A stretch of DNA of 64,000 nt from Salipiger mangrovisoli (GCF_015223355.1 NZ_JADFFK010000026.1:1-64000), one strand, 5' to 3'; numbered from the stretch's first letter, positions 26,658-35,101 are shown. Notes: generated by a model from the letters alone, not told the origin. Numbers and translations: made by a program.

Positions 26658-27899
26658 CTAGCCCCCCGCGTCCTTGGTCCGCGCGTCCCGATTTGCCATG
26701 GCCTGCCGGAACAGACCCATGTAGCGCGGCGCGACGGCGGGCAGGCTGTAGTGAAGGCGCGCGAGATAGCGCGCCTTCTGGCCGTAGCGGAAGCGCCGCG
26801 CCGGATCCTGGGCCAGCGCCTCGATCTCTGTGATCCAGGCGTCGTCGTCATCGGGCAGCAGCCGCCCGTTGATGTCGTCAAGGATCAGTTCGGCCGCATA
26901 CCCCCGGTCGGGCGCCAGCACGCAGCCGCCGCGACCGAGGATCTCGACCAGACCCCAGTTGGCGACGCCGAACTGCAGCGGGTAGAGAAAGAGGTCGATG
27001 TCCGAGAGCCGCTGCGCGAACGCCTCGTAGGGGAGTTTGCCGGGAAATTGGATCACCTCGGCGGCCCGCGGATAAACCTGCAGCAGGTGATCGCGGAAGC
27101 TGGCCACGGCACCACCGTACTTGCGCGCCACCCATTGCTGCTCGTAGCCGTAGGTGCTGCCTTCCGCGCCGCCAAGCGCCACGAACTCGGCCTGCAAGCC
27201 GCGCGCCACCAGCTTGTCGGCCAGCCGCACGAAGACCTCGAACCCCTTCGAACTGGACAGGTCGCGCGCCGAGAACCCGATCGTGAAAGGCCGGGCTCCT
27301 TCTCGCGGGGCGGCCGTCTCATCCTCGAAGGCGAAGCCCTCGAGCTGCACTTCGATATTGGCCTGCAGCGCCTCGGGGAACATCCGCTTGGCGTGCTGGC
27401 TGGGGCAGATCACCAGATCGCTGCGCAGCGCCTGGTGGAAATTCAACATCTCGAGGTTCTTGTCGCCCATGCGCTGCGACTGGTCCGGCGGGTAGTCGCT
27501 GCTCCAGCCGTGGGCACGGTAGCTGGGGAATTCGATGTAGCTGACGATCGCGGCCCCGGTCTCGCCATAGAGAAAATGCGGTGCGCCCCAGAGCGAATGC
27601 GCGAGGATCACGTCGATCTTCTTCTTTTCCTCGAACTGCTGCACCGCACGCAGCAGCCCTCGCCCGATCCGCGCCGAGCGCTCGAGCTTGGCGGTATAAT
27701 AGTAGTTCTGCGGCCCCACCACGGGCCCGTCGGGCGCGAACTCCAGAATGTGCTCGCCACGATGGGCGTTGCGCGCGCGGTGGCCGGGGGTGGTCAGGAA
27801 ATAGGTCTCGGCCAGCCTGGCTTGCCGCAGGTAGTCACACAGATGGCCGAACTGCCCCGGATAGACCGCCCCGGCAAACACGATGACCGGCTTTCGCAT
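26658..27899 (-). CDS. GT4-like glycosyltransferase
   Basis: This is a 413-residue GT-B fold glycosyltransferase. The N-terminal half contains PVIVFAGAVYPGQFGHL, and the C-terminal donor half has the pattern NWGLVEILGRGGCVLAPDRG, matching the conserved acidic residues of GT4 enzymes. I chose the ATG at 27899, which has GAGGTG upstream; a GTG three codons earlier is also in frame. It converges on the Omp85-like gene and lies between it and the two-component genes, so it may modify a surface polysaccharide or a secreted repeat protein. Donor and acceptor are unknown. Confidence 0.8.
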   Translation of the reverse strand: MRKPVIVFAGAVYPGQFGHLCDYLRQARLAETYFLTTPGHRARNAHRGEHILEFAPDGPVVGPQNYYYTAKLERSARIGRGLLRAVQQFEEKKKIDVILAHSLWGAPHFLYGETGAAIVSYIEFPSYRAHGWSSDYPPDQSQRMGDKNLEMLNFHQALRSDLVICPSQHAKRMFPEALQANIEVQLEGFAFEDETAAPREGARPFTIGFSARDLSSSKGFEVFVRLADKLVARGLQAEFVALGGAEGSTYGYEQQWVARKYGGAVASFRDHLLQVYPRAAEVIQFPGKLPYEAFAQRLSDIDLFLYPLQFGVANWGLVEILGRGGCVLAPDRGYAAELILDDINGRLLPDDDDAWITEIEALAQDPARRFRYGQKARYLARLHYSLPAVAPRYMGLFRQAMANRDARTKDAGG

Positions 27900-27974
27900 G
27901 TATTTCACCTCGCATCATCGCCCGGACAAAGCCAAGGCTCGCGCGTAGGTTAGGAGACTCCTTAACCGAAGAAT

Positions 27975-27985
27975 ACATACTTTGG
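27975..27985. promoter_or_regulatory. ACATAC regulatory half-site before the glycosyltransferase
   Basis: ACATACTTTGG, identical to the site at 17510, lies 76 bases upstream of the leftward glycosyltransferase start. Confidence 0.5.
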
Positions 27986-28030
27986 AGAGTCGCGCGTGGG
28001 TTGCGGCAGTTCCGCCACGCTCCACCGGGC

Positions 28031-28672
28031 TCAGATGATGTTCATATCGCGTGCGACGATCACCGCCTGCGTGCGGTTGCTGGCCTCCAGCTTCGAGCAG
28101 ATGGATTTCACATGCATCTTGACCGTCGCCTCCTTCAGCCCCAGCGCTGCCCCGATGTCGCGGTTGGACTTGCCCTCGGCCAGTTCGGCCAGCACGTCGT
28201 TCTCGCGCTCGGACAGCTGCGCCGCCGTTCGCGGCTCGCGCGGGGCAACGCGCTGCCTCTCGATCAACTCGACCGGGATGTAGCGCCCGCCCGCCGCCAT
28301 GAAGCGGATCTCGTTGGCAAAGGCCTTGAGCGAGGTGGTCTTGAGCACGAAGCCCGCCCCCCCCAGCGCCAGGACCTCGGGCACCAGGTGCGCCGGCGGA
28401 TTGCTGGTCAGCAGCGCCACGGGCTTGCCGCCATTGCGGCTGATCGCGCGGCCCAGCCCCTCGAGCCCGTTCATGCCCGGCATGTTGAGATCAAGCAGTA
28501 CCAGATCGTAGGGCCCGTCGCGGTCGATCGCCGACAACGCCGTATCGAGATCCGGCGCCGTCGACGCGCTCACGTCGTCGAGGTTCTCGATGAACTGCGC
28601 AAACATCTCGAGGACCATGGCGTGGTCGTCGGCGATGAGGATGCGAACCGGATCCGCACTCTTGCTGGTCAT
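28031..28672 (-). CDS. NarL/FixJ-type response regulator
   Basis: This 213-residue response regulator has a receiver domain (ILIADDHAMVLEMF, phosphoacceptor Asp in LVLLDLNMPGMNG, Lys in GFVLKTTSL) and a C-terminal LuxR-type helix-turn-helix (LSERENDVLAELAEGKSNRD, KEATVKMHVKSICSKLEASN). It is encoded just downstream of a hybrid histidine kinase on the same strand, so it is the likely output of that kinase and the best local candidate for binding the ACATAC/GTATGT sites. That link is inference. Confidence 0.92.
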   Translation of the reverse strand: MTSKSADPVRILIADDHAMVLEMFAQFIENLDDVSASTAPDLDTALSAIDRDGPYDLVLLDLNMPGMNGLEGLGRAISRNGGKPVALLTSNPPAHLVPEVLALGGAGFVLKTTSLKAFANEIRFMAAGGRYIPVELIERQRVAPREPRTAAQLSERENDVLAELAEGKSNRDIGAALGLKEATVKMHVKSICSKLEASNRTQAVIVARDMNII

Positions 28673-28787
28673 GTCTCTCTATCCTTCGGGCACGGACTCT
28701 GCGGAGGGCGCGGACCGCACCGCAAGTCCATATCAGGCCTCAATATGGCAAGGAACGCGGCGCTCCGCCAGCACCACTCCTCGGGCC

Positions 28788-30746
28788 TCAGAACGGCGGG
28801 TCGCGCAGCGCCGCGGCGGTGCGCTCAAGCGCTTCGGCCAAGGCGGACATCTCGGCCTCGGCGGCACCCTGCCCCGCCTTCACCGCATCTTCGAGCACAC
28901 GCAGCCGCCGCTCCGCCAGGGCAAGCCCCGTCAGGCCGCAGGCGCCGGTGGCGGCATGCAGGGCACATCCCGATGCGGCATTGAGCCCTCCGCGCAGCAG
29001 CGCCATTGCCTGCTCGGCCTCGGCGAGCGCCCGCGCCATGAAGGCCAGTGCCCGGTCGCGGCCCAGCTCGCGCGCGAGTTCCGAGACCACCTCCAGCGAA
29101 ATCACCGGTTCCCGCGTTTCCGCCGCGCCGTCCGCCGGGTCCGCCAATGGCGCATCGAGGGGATCGGAAGCTCCGCCGCGCAGGGCCGCCAGCGCCGCGC
29201 AGAGCTGCCCGGGTCGGATCGGCTTTTCCAGCACCTCGACCATACCCGCCTTCAGGCAAGCCGCGCGGATCCGGGTATCCACATGTGCGGTGAGCCCGAC
29301 GATCCGCAGCGCCGCCGGGAAGAGGCCCTGTCTCACGCCCGCCCTGATGCGCCGCGCCAGCTCGACGCCGTGGAACTCGGGCAGCGTGACATCCGAGAGC
29401 ACGATATCGGCCGGGCCGCCTTCGGCCAAGCGAAGCAACTCCAGCGCCTCTGCGCCGCGCCCTGCCTCCTGCACCTCTGCACCGGCATTGCGCAGAACCT
29501 GGCAGAGCCAGCTTCGACTTGCGGGACTGTCCTCTATCACCAGGATCCGCGCCCCGACCAGCGCCCGCTCCGCGTCGGCTTCGGGTTCCGGCTCGGGGAT
29601 GTCGATCGCTGTCGGCAACCTGAAACGCGCCCGCAATATCGTGCCGATGACTTCCGCGCCGTCTTTGGCCGTATCGGCCCTGTCCTCGATTTCCAGCGTG
29701 CCGCCCAGTTGCATCAATGCATGCGCGAGCACCTCTAGGCCGCCGGAACGCCTTTGAGCCGGGCGTGCATCTGCCGGCGTGGCCGGGACCAGCGCTGACA
29801 TATTCCCAGCCGCCACGTGGCCAAGCGCCTCCTGCAGCCGCGCGCGCTGCGCGGGCGGCAGGCCGCCACCGAGGTCGCGCACCTCGAACCTGATCTCCAA
29901 CAATGGCTCCCCGTCCGGGCCAAGCTTCGGCAGAGGCGTCAGCCACAGCTCTGCCTCGATCTTGGCGCCGCCGTGTTTCACCGCGTTGTCGAGCATGTTC
30001 TGGAACAGGGCCCGCACGAAGCGCACCGGTCCGTGGACCTGCTCCGGCCCGGCGGACCCGGCGTGTAGCCTGAGTTCAGCGCCGCGCTGCGCGGCCAGCG
30101 GCTGCAGCATCGCCACCAGCGCTTCCACCTCGGCCGCCGGAGAGAAGGCGGCGTCGGGCTGCAGCCCGCTGCCGCGCTGCTCGCCGCGCAGCACCGAGAG
30201 CACGTTGCTGACATGCGCCAACGACAGATCCGCCGCGCGGCGCAGGCCGGCCAGCGCCCCGGAACCGGCGGTCGCTCCGGTGACCAGCGCCTCCGCCGAG
30301 GCCAGCAGCGACTGGATCGGCGTCCGCAGGTCATGCGCCACGCGCAGCAGCGTCGCCGCCCGCGCCCGGTTCCGCAGCCATGTCGCCTCGTCCTCGCTGT
30401 CCGACAGCCGCAGGAACAGGCCCGTCGCGGGGCCGACCGGCAGCGCGACAAGTTCGCCCTCCAGCTCCTGCCCCATCAGCGTCACCGCAACCCGGGCGCT
30501 GCCGGCACGCCGCGCACGCGCGCTGATCTCGGGCCAGTCAAGCACCGAACGAAGCCGCGCCGCGTCAAGTCCGAGCGCCTTGGCCGGGGCATTGGCCAAC
30601 AGGATCTGCCCCGCCTCGCTGGCCAGCAATGCCGCGCGGCGGTCGGTGGCGATGAGCCGGGCGATCACCTGCACCACCGGCCGATAGACCGAGACATCCT
30701 CTTCCGCGCCGCTTTCCGGCGACGGCACACGGCGTTCTCCTGTCAT
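28788..30746 (-). CDS. Hybrid histidine kinase with receiver and Hpt domains
   Basis: This is a 652-residue kinase with no clear membrane segment. A PAS-like N-terminus (about 20-130) is followed by a HisKA segment with the His in RVAHDLRTPIQSLL and a HATPase domain (N box MLDNAVKHGG, G box VRDLGGGLP). A receiver domain follows (ILVIEDSPASRSWL, Asp in IVLSDVTLPEFHG, Lys in VLEKPI), then a C-terminal Hpt-like helix with LHAATGACGLTGL. The start at 30746 is fixed by AGGAGG seven bases upstream; the open frame extends further but without a site. Phosphate would pass His-Asp-His to the NarL-type regulator next to it. Confidence 0.9.
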   Translation of the reverse strand: MTGERRVPSPESGAEEDVSVYRPVVQVIARLIATDRRAALLASEAGQILLANAPAKALGLDAARLRSVLDWPEISARARRAGSARVAVTLMGQELEGELVALPVGPATGLFLRLSDSEDEATWLRNRARAATLLRVAHDLRTPIQSLLASAEALVTGATAGSGALAGLRRAADLSLAHVSNVLSVLRGEQRGSGLQPDAAFSPAAEVEALVAMLQPLAAQRGAELRLHAGSAGPEQVHGPVRFVRALFQNMLDNAVKHGGAKIEAELWLTPLPKLGPDGEPLLEIRFEVRDLGGGLPPAQRARLQEALGHVAAGNMSALVPATPADARPAQRRSGGLEVLAHALMQLGGTLEIEDRADTAKDGAEVIGTILRARFRLPTAIDIPEPEPEADAERALVGARILVIEDSPASRSWLCQVLRNAGAEVQEAGRGAEALELLRLAEGGPADIVLSDVTLPEFHGVELARRIRAGVRQGLFPAALRIVGLTAHVDTRIRAACLKAGMVEVLEKPIRPGQLCAALAALRGGASDPLDAPLADPADGAAETREPVISLEVVSELARELGRDRALAFMARALAEAEQAMALLRGGLNAASGCALHAATGACGLTGLALAERRLRVLEDAVKAGQGAAEAEMSALAEALERTAAALRDPPF

Positions 30747-30860
30747 CGCGTTCCCTCCTGCGGCCTGGCGAGCAAGTCGTGCCCAGGGTGTGATTATAGA
30801 CACTTGTGATGCGATTGCGCCCCGTCCGCTACAAAAGTCTCGGGTCCGAGCAACTGAATC

Positions 30861-30876
30861 ACATACTATCGTATGT
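30861..30876. promoter_or_regulatory. Perfect ACATAC-N4-GTATGT palindrome before the kinase
   Basis: ACATAC-TATC-GTATGT lies 115 bases upstream of the hybrid kinase start, in the 428-bp region shared with the second repeat protein. It is the cleanest copy of the motif found across the locus. Confidence 0.6.
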
Positions 30877-31066
30877 ATCACCCGGGACTTCATGATTCCA
30901 GCGACCACTCATGACCAGAACGCGGCGCGCCGAAAGAGGCATTTTTCCATCAATTCGCCGTAATTTACGTTACTTTTGTTTCCAATTTCCCGCCCAATGT
31001 CGCCCTGGAAGCGCAATAGGCCCTGGAAACGCGGTGAAAATTCTCCAACCCAACCAAACGACAATA

Positions 31067-31107
31067 GTATGTTGACTGACGATACTTTCGTATGTTTTGA
31101 TACATAC
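31067..31107. promoter_or_regulatory. Cluster of GTATGT/ACATAC sites before the second repeat protein
   Basis: Three half-sites occur here: GTATGT at 31067, then the perfect pair GTATGT (31090-31095) and ACATAC (31102-31107) with a 6-base spacer. The cluster ends 67 bases before the ATG at 31175. ATACTTTCGTAT (31082-31093) also resembles the core of the 30861 palindrome. Confidence 0.6.
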
Positions 31108-31174
31108 CAAATAGTGTACTTCTATTTTCACGACCCCGCACCGAATGCGCGGGTGATATTGCAAGGGTTGAAAG

Positions 31175-33421
31175 ATGGCTGAAACGGTTATTCAGGCAGG
31201 TCAGGAAATCGGCATCCGCATCGATGCTGTCTCCGCGGACATTGCGCGCTACACGCGGCAAGGAAAGACGCTGATCGTCGAGTTGAAGAACGGCGACCGG
31301 GTGATCATCAATGATTATTACACGCCGGCAGAAAACAATTCGCTGCACAGCCTGATCCTTGGCGATTCTGAAGAGGCGGCGGTCGAGGGCGAAGGGGCTG
31401 CCGGCCTCGGAATGAGCATGGAAGAACAGGCCGCGCTCGCCGCAGCGGGCATCGGCGCTCTTGGCATCGCCCTGGCGAGTGGCGGGGGCGGAGGCTCCAA
31501 GAAGGACCCAACCGACGGCACTGATCCGACCGACGGGACAGACGGCACCGACCCGACCGACGGAACGGACGGCACCGACCCGACCGATGGAACCGACGGC
31601 ACCGATCCGACCGACGGAACCGACGGCACCGACCCGACCGATGGAACAGACGGAACCGACCCGACTGACGGAACCGACGGCACCGACCCGACTGATGGAA
31701 CCGACGGCACCGATCCGACCGACGGAACCGACGGCACCGACCCGACCGATGGAACCGACGGCACCGATCCGACCGACGGAACAGACGGCACCGACCCGAC
31801 CGACGGAACAGACGGCACCGATCCGACCGATGGAACCGACGCCACCGATCCGACTGATGGAACTGACGGCACCGATCCGACCGATGGCACCGACGGTACC
31901 GACCCGACCGATGGAACGGATGGCACTGACCCGACCGATGGAACCGACGGCACTGACCCGACCGATGGAACCGACGGCACTGACCCGACCGACGGGACAG
32001 ACGGCACCGACCCGACCGACGGAACGGACGGCACCGACCCGACCGACGGGACAGACGGCACCGACCCGACCGATGGAACCGACGGCACCGACCCGACCGA
32101 CGGAACGGACGGCACTGACCCGACCGACGGGACAGACGGAACCGATCCCACGGATGGCACCGATGGAGTGGGCACGCAGGGCTTCCTCGACCCGCTGGTC
32201 GCCGACGAGGGCCTGCTTGGAGATGTCACTGGAAATGACGGGGTGCTCGGCGAGGTGACGGGGTCTGAGGGCCTGCTCGGCGAACTGCTCGGACCTCAAT
32301 CCGAGCTCAGTGAGCCCTTCGAAACCCTGATCGGCCAGCCCCTGCTCGGCGACGGCACCATCAGCTCGGAAACCGGGATTGCCGACGGACTTGTTTCCGA
32401 CGACGGCCTTCTGGGAGACGCCACCGGGAATAGCGGCGCCCTCGGCGAGGTCACAGGCTCGCAGGGCCTGCTGGGCGAGCTGGCCGGCAACGATGGCGCG
32501 CTTGCCGAGATTACCGGCAGCGACGGGCTTGTCGGCGAGCTGACCGGAACCGGATTGCTCGGCGACACGGATGGCACATCCGACGGGACACCGGGCACCG
32601 GTGAGCTGCTTGACGGCGTACTTGGCGAAGACGGATTGCTCTCTGGCGTCCTCGACAGCGGCGAGGGTCTGCTCGACCCGGTGATCGCCGATGACGGCCT
32701 GCTCGGCGAGCTCACCGGCAACACCGGCGCGCTTGGCGAGGTCACGGGGTCCGACGGTCTGCTCGGTGAGCTGGTCGGCGACGACGGCGCGCTCGGCGAG
32801 ATCACCGGCGAAGACGGGTTTGTCGGCGAGCTGACCGGCACGGGACTGCTCGGTGACGGAGATGCCGCCGATGGTGACGAGGACCTGCTTGGCGGACTGC
32901 TCGATGGTGGCACCGAAGATGTTCTCGGAGGACTGCTCGACAGCGGCGAGGGAGTGCTCGACCCGGTGATCGCCGATGACGGCCTGCTTGGCGACCTCAC
33001 CGGCAATTCAGGCGCACTTGGAGAGGTCACTGGTTCCGACGGTCTGCTCGGTGAATTGGTCGGCAACGATGGCGCGCTCGGCGAGATCACCGGCGATGAC
33101 GGGCTTGTCGGCGAGCTGACCGGCACGGGACTGCTCGGTGACGGCGACGGAAGCGGTGGCGGCGGCGTGGACGAGCTCCTCGGCGAACTCATCGATGGCG
33201 GCTCCACCGAAAGCCTTCTCGGCGGCGAGACCCCGCTGGACGGTATCCTCGGCGAGAACGGCTTGCTGGGTGACAGCGGACTTCTGGGCGACGAAGGCCT
33301 GCTCGGTAGCGGCGAGTCCCTGCTCGGAGGGCTGACGGATGGCCTGAGCGACGATGGATCCCTGCTCGGCGGAGACCTGCTCGGCGGCCTCTCCGGCCCC
33401 GGCGAAGAAGATTTCAGCTGA
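31175..33421 (+). CDS. BapA-prefix acidic repeat adhesin candidate
   Basis: This 748-residue protein has four parts. Residues about 10-60 form a BapA/LapA prefix-like domain (RQGKTLIVELKNGDRVIIND). Residues about 80-110 are a Gly/Ala-rich hydrophobic stretch ending in a poly-Gly run, like the retention or linker segment of biofilm adhesins. Then come 24 nonapeptides DPTDGTDGT (residues 117-332). The C-terminal half has three copies of a roughly 60-residue block made of GLLGDLTG, GALGEVTG, GLLGELVG, GALGEITG and GLVGELTG units. It has no Sec signal, Cys or RTX repeat and is extremely acidic. Export by the adjacent type I system is inferred. Asp-rich repeats could bind Ca2+. Confidence 0.8.
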   Translation: MAETVIQAGQEIGIRIDAVSADIARYTRQGKTLIVELKNGDRVIINDYYTPAENNSLHSLILGDSEEAAVEGEGAAGLGMSMEEQAALAAAGIGALGIALASGGGGGSKKDPTDGTDPTDGTDGTDPTDGTDGTDPTDGTDGTDPTDGTDGTDPTDGTDGTDPTDGTDGTDPTDGTDGTDPTDGTDGTDPTDGTDGTDPTDGTDGTDPTDGTDGTDPTDGTDATDPTDGTDGTDPTDGTDGTDPTDGTDGTDPTDGTDGTDPTDGTDGTDPTDGTDGTDPTDGTDGTDPTDGTDGTDPTDGTDGTDPTDGTDGTDPTDGTDGTDPTDGTDGVGTQGFLDPLVADEGLLGDVTGNDGVLGEVTGSEGLLGELLGPQSELSEPFETLIGQPLLGDGTISSETGIADGLVSDDGLLGDATGNSGALGEVTGSQGLLGELAGNDGALAEITGSDGLVGELTGTGLLGDTDGTSDGTPGTGELLDGVLGEDGLLSGVLDSGEGLLDPVIADDGLLGELTGNTGALGEVTGSDGLLGELVGDDGALGEITGEDGFVGELTGTGLLGDGDAADGDEDLLGGLLDGGTEDVLGGLLDSGEGVLDPVIADDGLLGDLTGNSGALGEVTGSDGLLGELVGNDGALGEITGDDGLVGELTGTGLLGDGDGSGGGGVDELLGELIDGGSTESLLGGETPLDGILGENGLLGDSGLLGDEGLLGSGESLLGGLTDGLSDDGSLLGGDLLGGLSGPGEEDFS
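31523..32170 (+). repeat. 24 tandem 27-bp repeats (DPTDGTDGT)
   Basis: 648 bases encode exactly 24 nonapeptide units after an initial DPTDGT. One unit has GT changed to AT, and the last ends DGV. Synonymous changes (gac/gat, acc/act, ggaacc/gggaca) vary between copies, so the protein sequence is more constant than the DNA, which points to selection on the peptide. Confidence 0.92.
32399..33147 (+). repeat. Three copies of a ~180-bp acidic block
   Basis: Three related blocks begin near 32399, 32675 and 32960. Each codes for the order DDGLLG-x-xTG, GALGEVTG, GLLGEL, GALxEITG, GLVGELTGTGLLGD. The last two both open with DPVIADDGLLG, 285 bases apart. Block edges are approximate. Confidence 0.7.
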
Positions 33422-33489
33422 CCCCACTCACGGAACAACAGCTGAAACCGGCCTGCCCCGCTCCCCCACCCCCTTCGGCGGGGCAGGCC
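33412..33489 (+). terminator. Double hairpin ending the repeat-protein gene
   Basis: A 9-bp inverted repeat (TTTCAGCTG / CAGCTGAAA, 33412-33447) spans the stop codon. Right after it is a perfect 12-bp stem, GGCCTGCCCCGC with GCGGGGCAGGCC (33450-33489). The second is a strong terminator-type hairpin without a T tract. Confidence 0.7.
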
Positions 33490-33537
33490 CCCCAAATTCC
33501 CAGTGATCCCCCAGTTTCCAACCGAGAGGCCTGCCCC

Positions 33538-33831
33538 ATGGACCCGCGCCCGAAGCCCTCCCGGCCATCATGGACCCTGACCTATGCCGCTCGCGACCGC
33601 TGCCGAACGACCTGGGCGCAATTGCCCGCCGGGCAGCGCGGCGCAGCGAACCGCTGCGCTGCCCCTGCAGCAGGTGACGAAGCCGCGGGAGATGCCGATT
33701 TCCGCTCCCACGCAATGGACCCGACCCACAAGGACAGCACCCCCCGCGTATTCTGCTCCGGCTGGTGGATCGCTCCGGCAGCCTGCCTTGGCACCTTGGG
33801 CTGGGTCGCGCTGCTTGCAGCGGTACTGTAA
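33538..33831 (+). CDS. Small putative membrane protein
   Basis: This is a short frame of 97 codons preceded by GAGAGG. Only the last part looks protein-like: STPRVFCSGWW followed by a hydrophobic helix, IAPAACLGTLGWVALLAAVL, running to the stop. An internal ATG at 33715 would give a 38-residue single-span protein. The first half is Arg/Ala-rich and may be untranslated. It lies between a terminator and the receiver-GGDEF gene. No family is recognised. Confidence 0.35.
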   Translation: MDPRPKPSRPSWTLTYAARDRCRTTWAQLPAGQRGAANRCAAPAAGDEAAGDADFRSHAMDPTHKDSTPRVFCSGWWIAPAACLGTLGWVALLAAVL

Positions 33832-33906
33832 TCCGGCCCGCCCGGTCGTGCTGCCGCGAGCCCTGAAGACACCGCCCTGTCTCCACTGACCGAAGAGGAC
33901 CATTTC

Positions 33907-34911
33907 ATGCGACTGCTCGCCGTCGATGACAGCCCAGTGATGCGAGATCTGATTCCGCTGCTCGTTGACACCGACATGGTGGTTAGGAGCGCGGCCTCGG
34001 GATCAGCGGCCCTGAGCATGTTGCAGGGCTCGGAACAGCCCTTTGACTGCCTGCTGCTCGACATCGAAATGCCGGGCATGGACGGGATCGAGCTGTGCCG
34101 ACAGGTGCGCAGCCTCCCCCGCTACACGCTGACCCCGGTCATCATGCTCACGGCCCGCACCGACGGGGGCAGCATCGAGGCCGCATTCGCCGCCGGCGCC
34201 AATGACTACATCGTCAAGACGCTGAATACGCGGGCGCTCAGGGGACGCCTGCGTGTCGCCGAACGGCTGCGCGACGCGCCCGGGATGTTCCGGTGCGACC
34301 GCCGCCGGCTGAGCACTTTCGGCAGGCCCCGCGGGGCGCATCCCTTCTCCGCATCACAGAGTGTCACCATCCTCGGCACCGGTCAGATGATCGACCCGTT
34401 CTCGCTTGGAAATTATCTCGCGCAGCTGCCGCGCCGCGACATCGAACGCAGCCGCATCTTCGGGGCCCGGCTCGACGACTTCGAGGAGATTTATCGCAGC
34501 ACAACGACGCCCGAATTCGGAAGCCTTCTTGTGGAGGTGGCGGAGGGGCTGCAGACCTTTGTGAAATCATCATCGGCACTGACCTGCTACGACGGCAACG
34601 GCAGGTTCATATGCCTTGCTCGCAGCGCCGATTTGCCCGCGCCCGACCAGATGGAGGCCGAATTGGCCGCGCACCTTCAAGCGACCTGGCAGCAGGATGC
34701 GCCCGCTGCGGTGCCGCCATCGAGCGTCACGCTCGGCACCCCGGTCACACCCTTCGCGAACAAGACCCAAAGAGTGCGCAAGTCCCTGCTGCGCGCCCAG
34801 GCCCGGCTCGAGGCGCGTTCAGCCCGAAAAGGGCTCTGCAACGTCGGGGTCCGGCATCCGTTGGAGACGATCTCGATGCGTGCCGCGGGCCTCGATGTGC
34901 CCCGGACCTGA
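33907..34911 (+). CDS. Receiver protein with degenerate GGDEF domain
   Basis: This is a 334-residue protein. Residues 1-125 are a receiver domain (LLAVDDSPVMRDLI, Asp in CLLLDIEMPGMDG, MLTARTD, Lys in DYIVKTLN). Residues about 150-270 follow the GGDEF fold pattern (GARLDDFEEIY, LLVEVAEGLQTF), but the signature position reads YDGNGRF instead of RGGDEF, so diguanylate cyclase activity is very unlikely. The last 60 residues are basic and may be a tail. Next to a BapA-like locus, it may sense phosphorylation, GTP or c-di-GMP as an inactive regulator. The degenerate-domain reading is mine and should be tested by structure prediction. Confidence 0.75.
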   Translation: MRLLAVDDSPVMRDLIPLLVDTDMVVRSAASGSAALSMLQGSEQPFDCLLLDIEMPGMDGIELCRQVRSLPRYTLTPVIMLTARTDGGSIEAAFAAGANDYIVKTLNTRALRGRLRVAERLRDAPGMFRCDRRRLSTFGRPRGAHPFSASQSVTILGTGQMIDPFSLGNYLAQLPRRDIERSRIFGARLDDFEEIYRSTTTPEFGSLLVEVAEGLQTFVKSSSALTCYDGNGRFICLARSADLPAPDQMEAELAAHLQATWQQDAPAAVPPSSVTLGTPVTPFANKTQRVRKSLLRAQARLEARSARKGLCNVGVRHPLETISMRAAGLDVPRT

Positions 34912-35101
34912 CGTCCGCCATCCATGTGCCAACAACGCCACGCGCGGAAGGTCGCAGTGACCCTCTATGAGCGCGGTCGGGAGGGGACCGACCTACCCGT
35001 TCCGGAATCGCATGAGCGCCGTTGAGATGTCTGCGTCGCATCGGGAACTCTTCGGGTTTTCGCTCCCCGAGGCCTTGCCCAGGGTCAGCACTCGTTCACT
35101 C

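Noticed and set aside
30747-30908. N-terminal extension of the hybrid kinase
   Set aside because: There is no ribosome site, and it would cross the regulatory palindrome; AGGAGG precedes the ATG at 30746.
31505-32170. Possible CRISPR-like array
   Set aside because: The units are contiguous 27-bp in-frame coding repeats with no unique spacers. The same holds for the 114-bp repeats at 18365.
31308-32299. Long minus frames and a second + frame through the nonapeptide array (Pro-Ser-Val, Ile-Gly-Arg-Val or Pro-Thr-Arg repeats)
   Set aside because: They are the mirror and shifted readings of the 27-bp coding repeat. Only the frame starting at 31175 has a sensible N-terminal domain and continues beyond the array.
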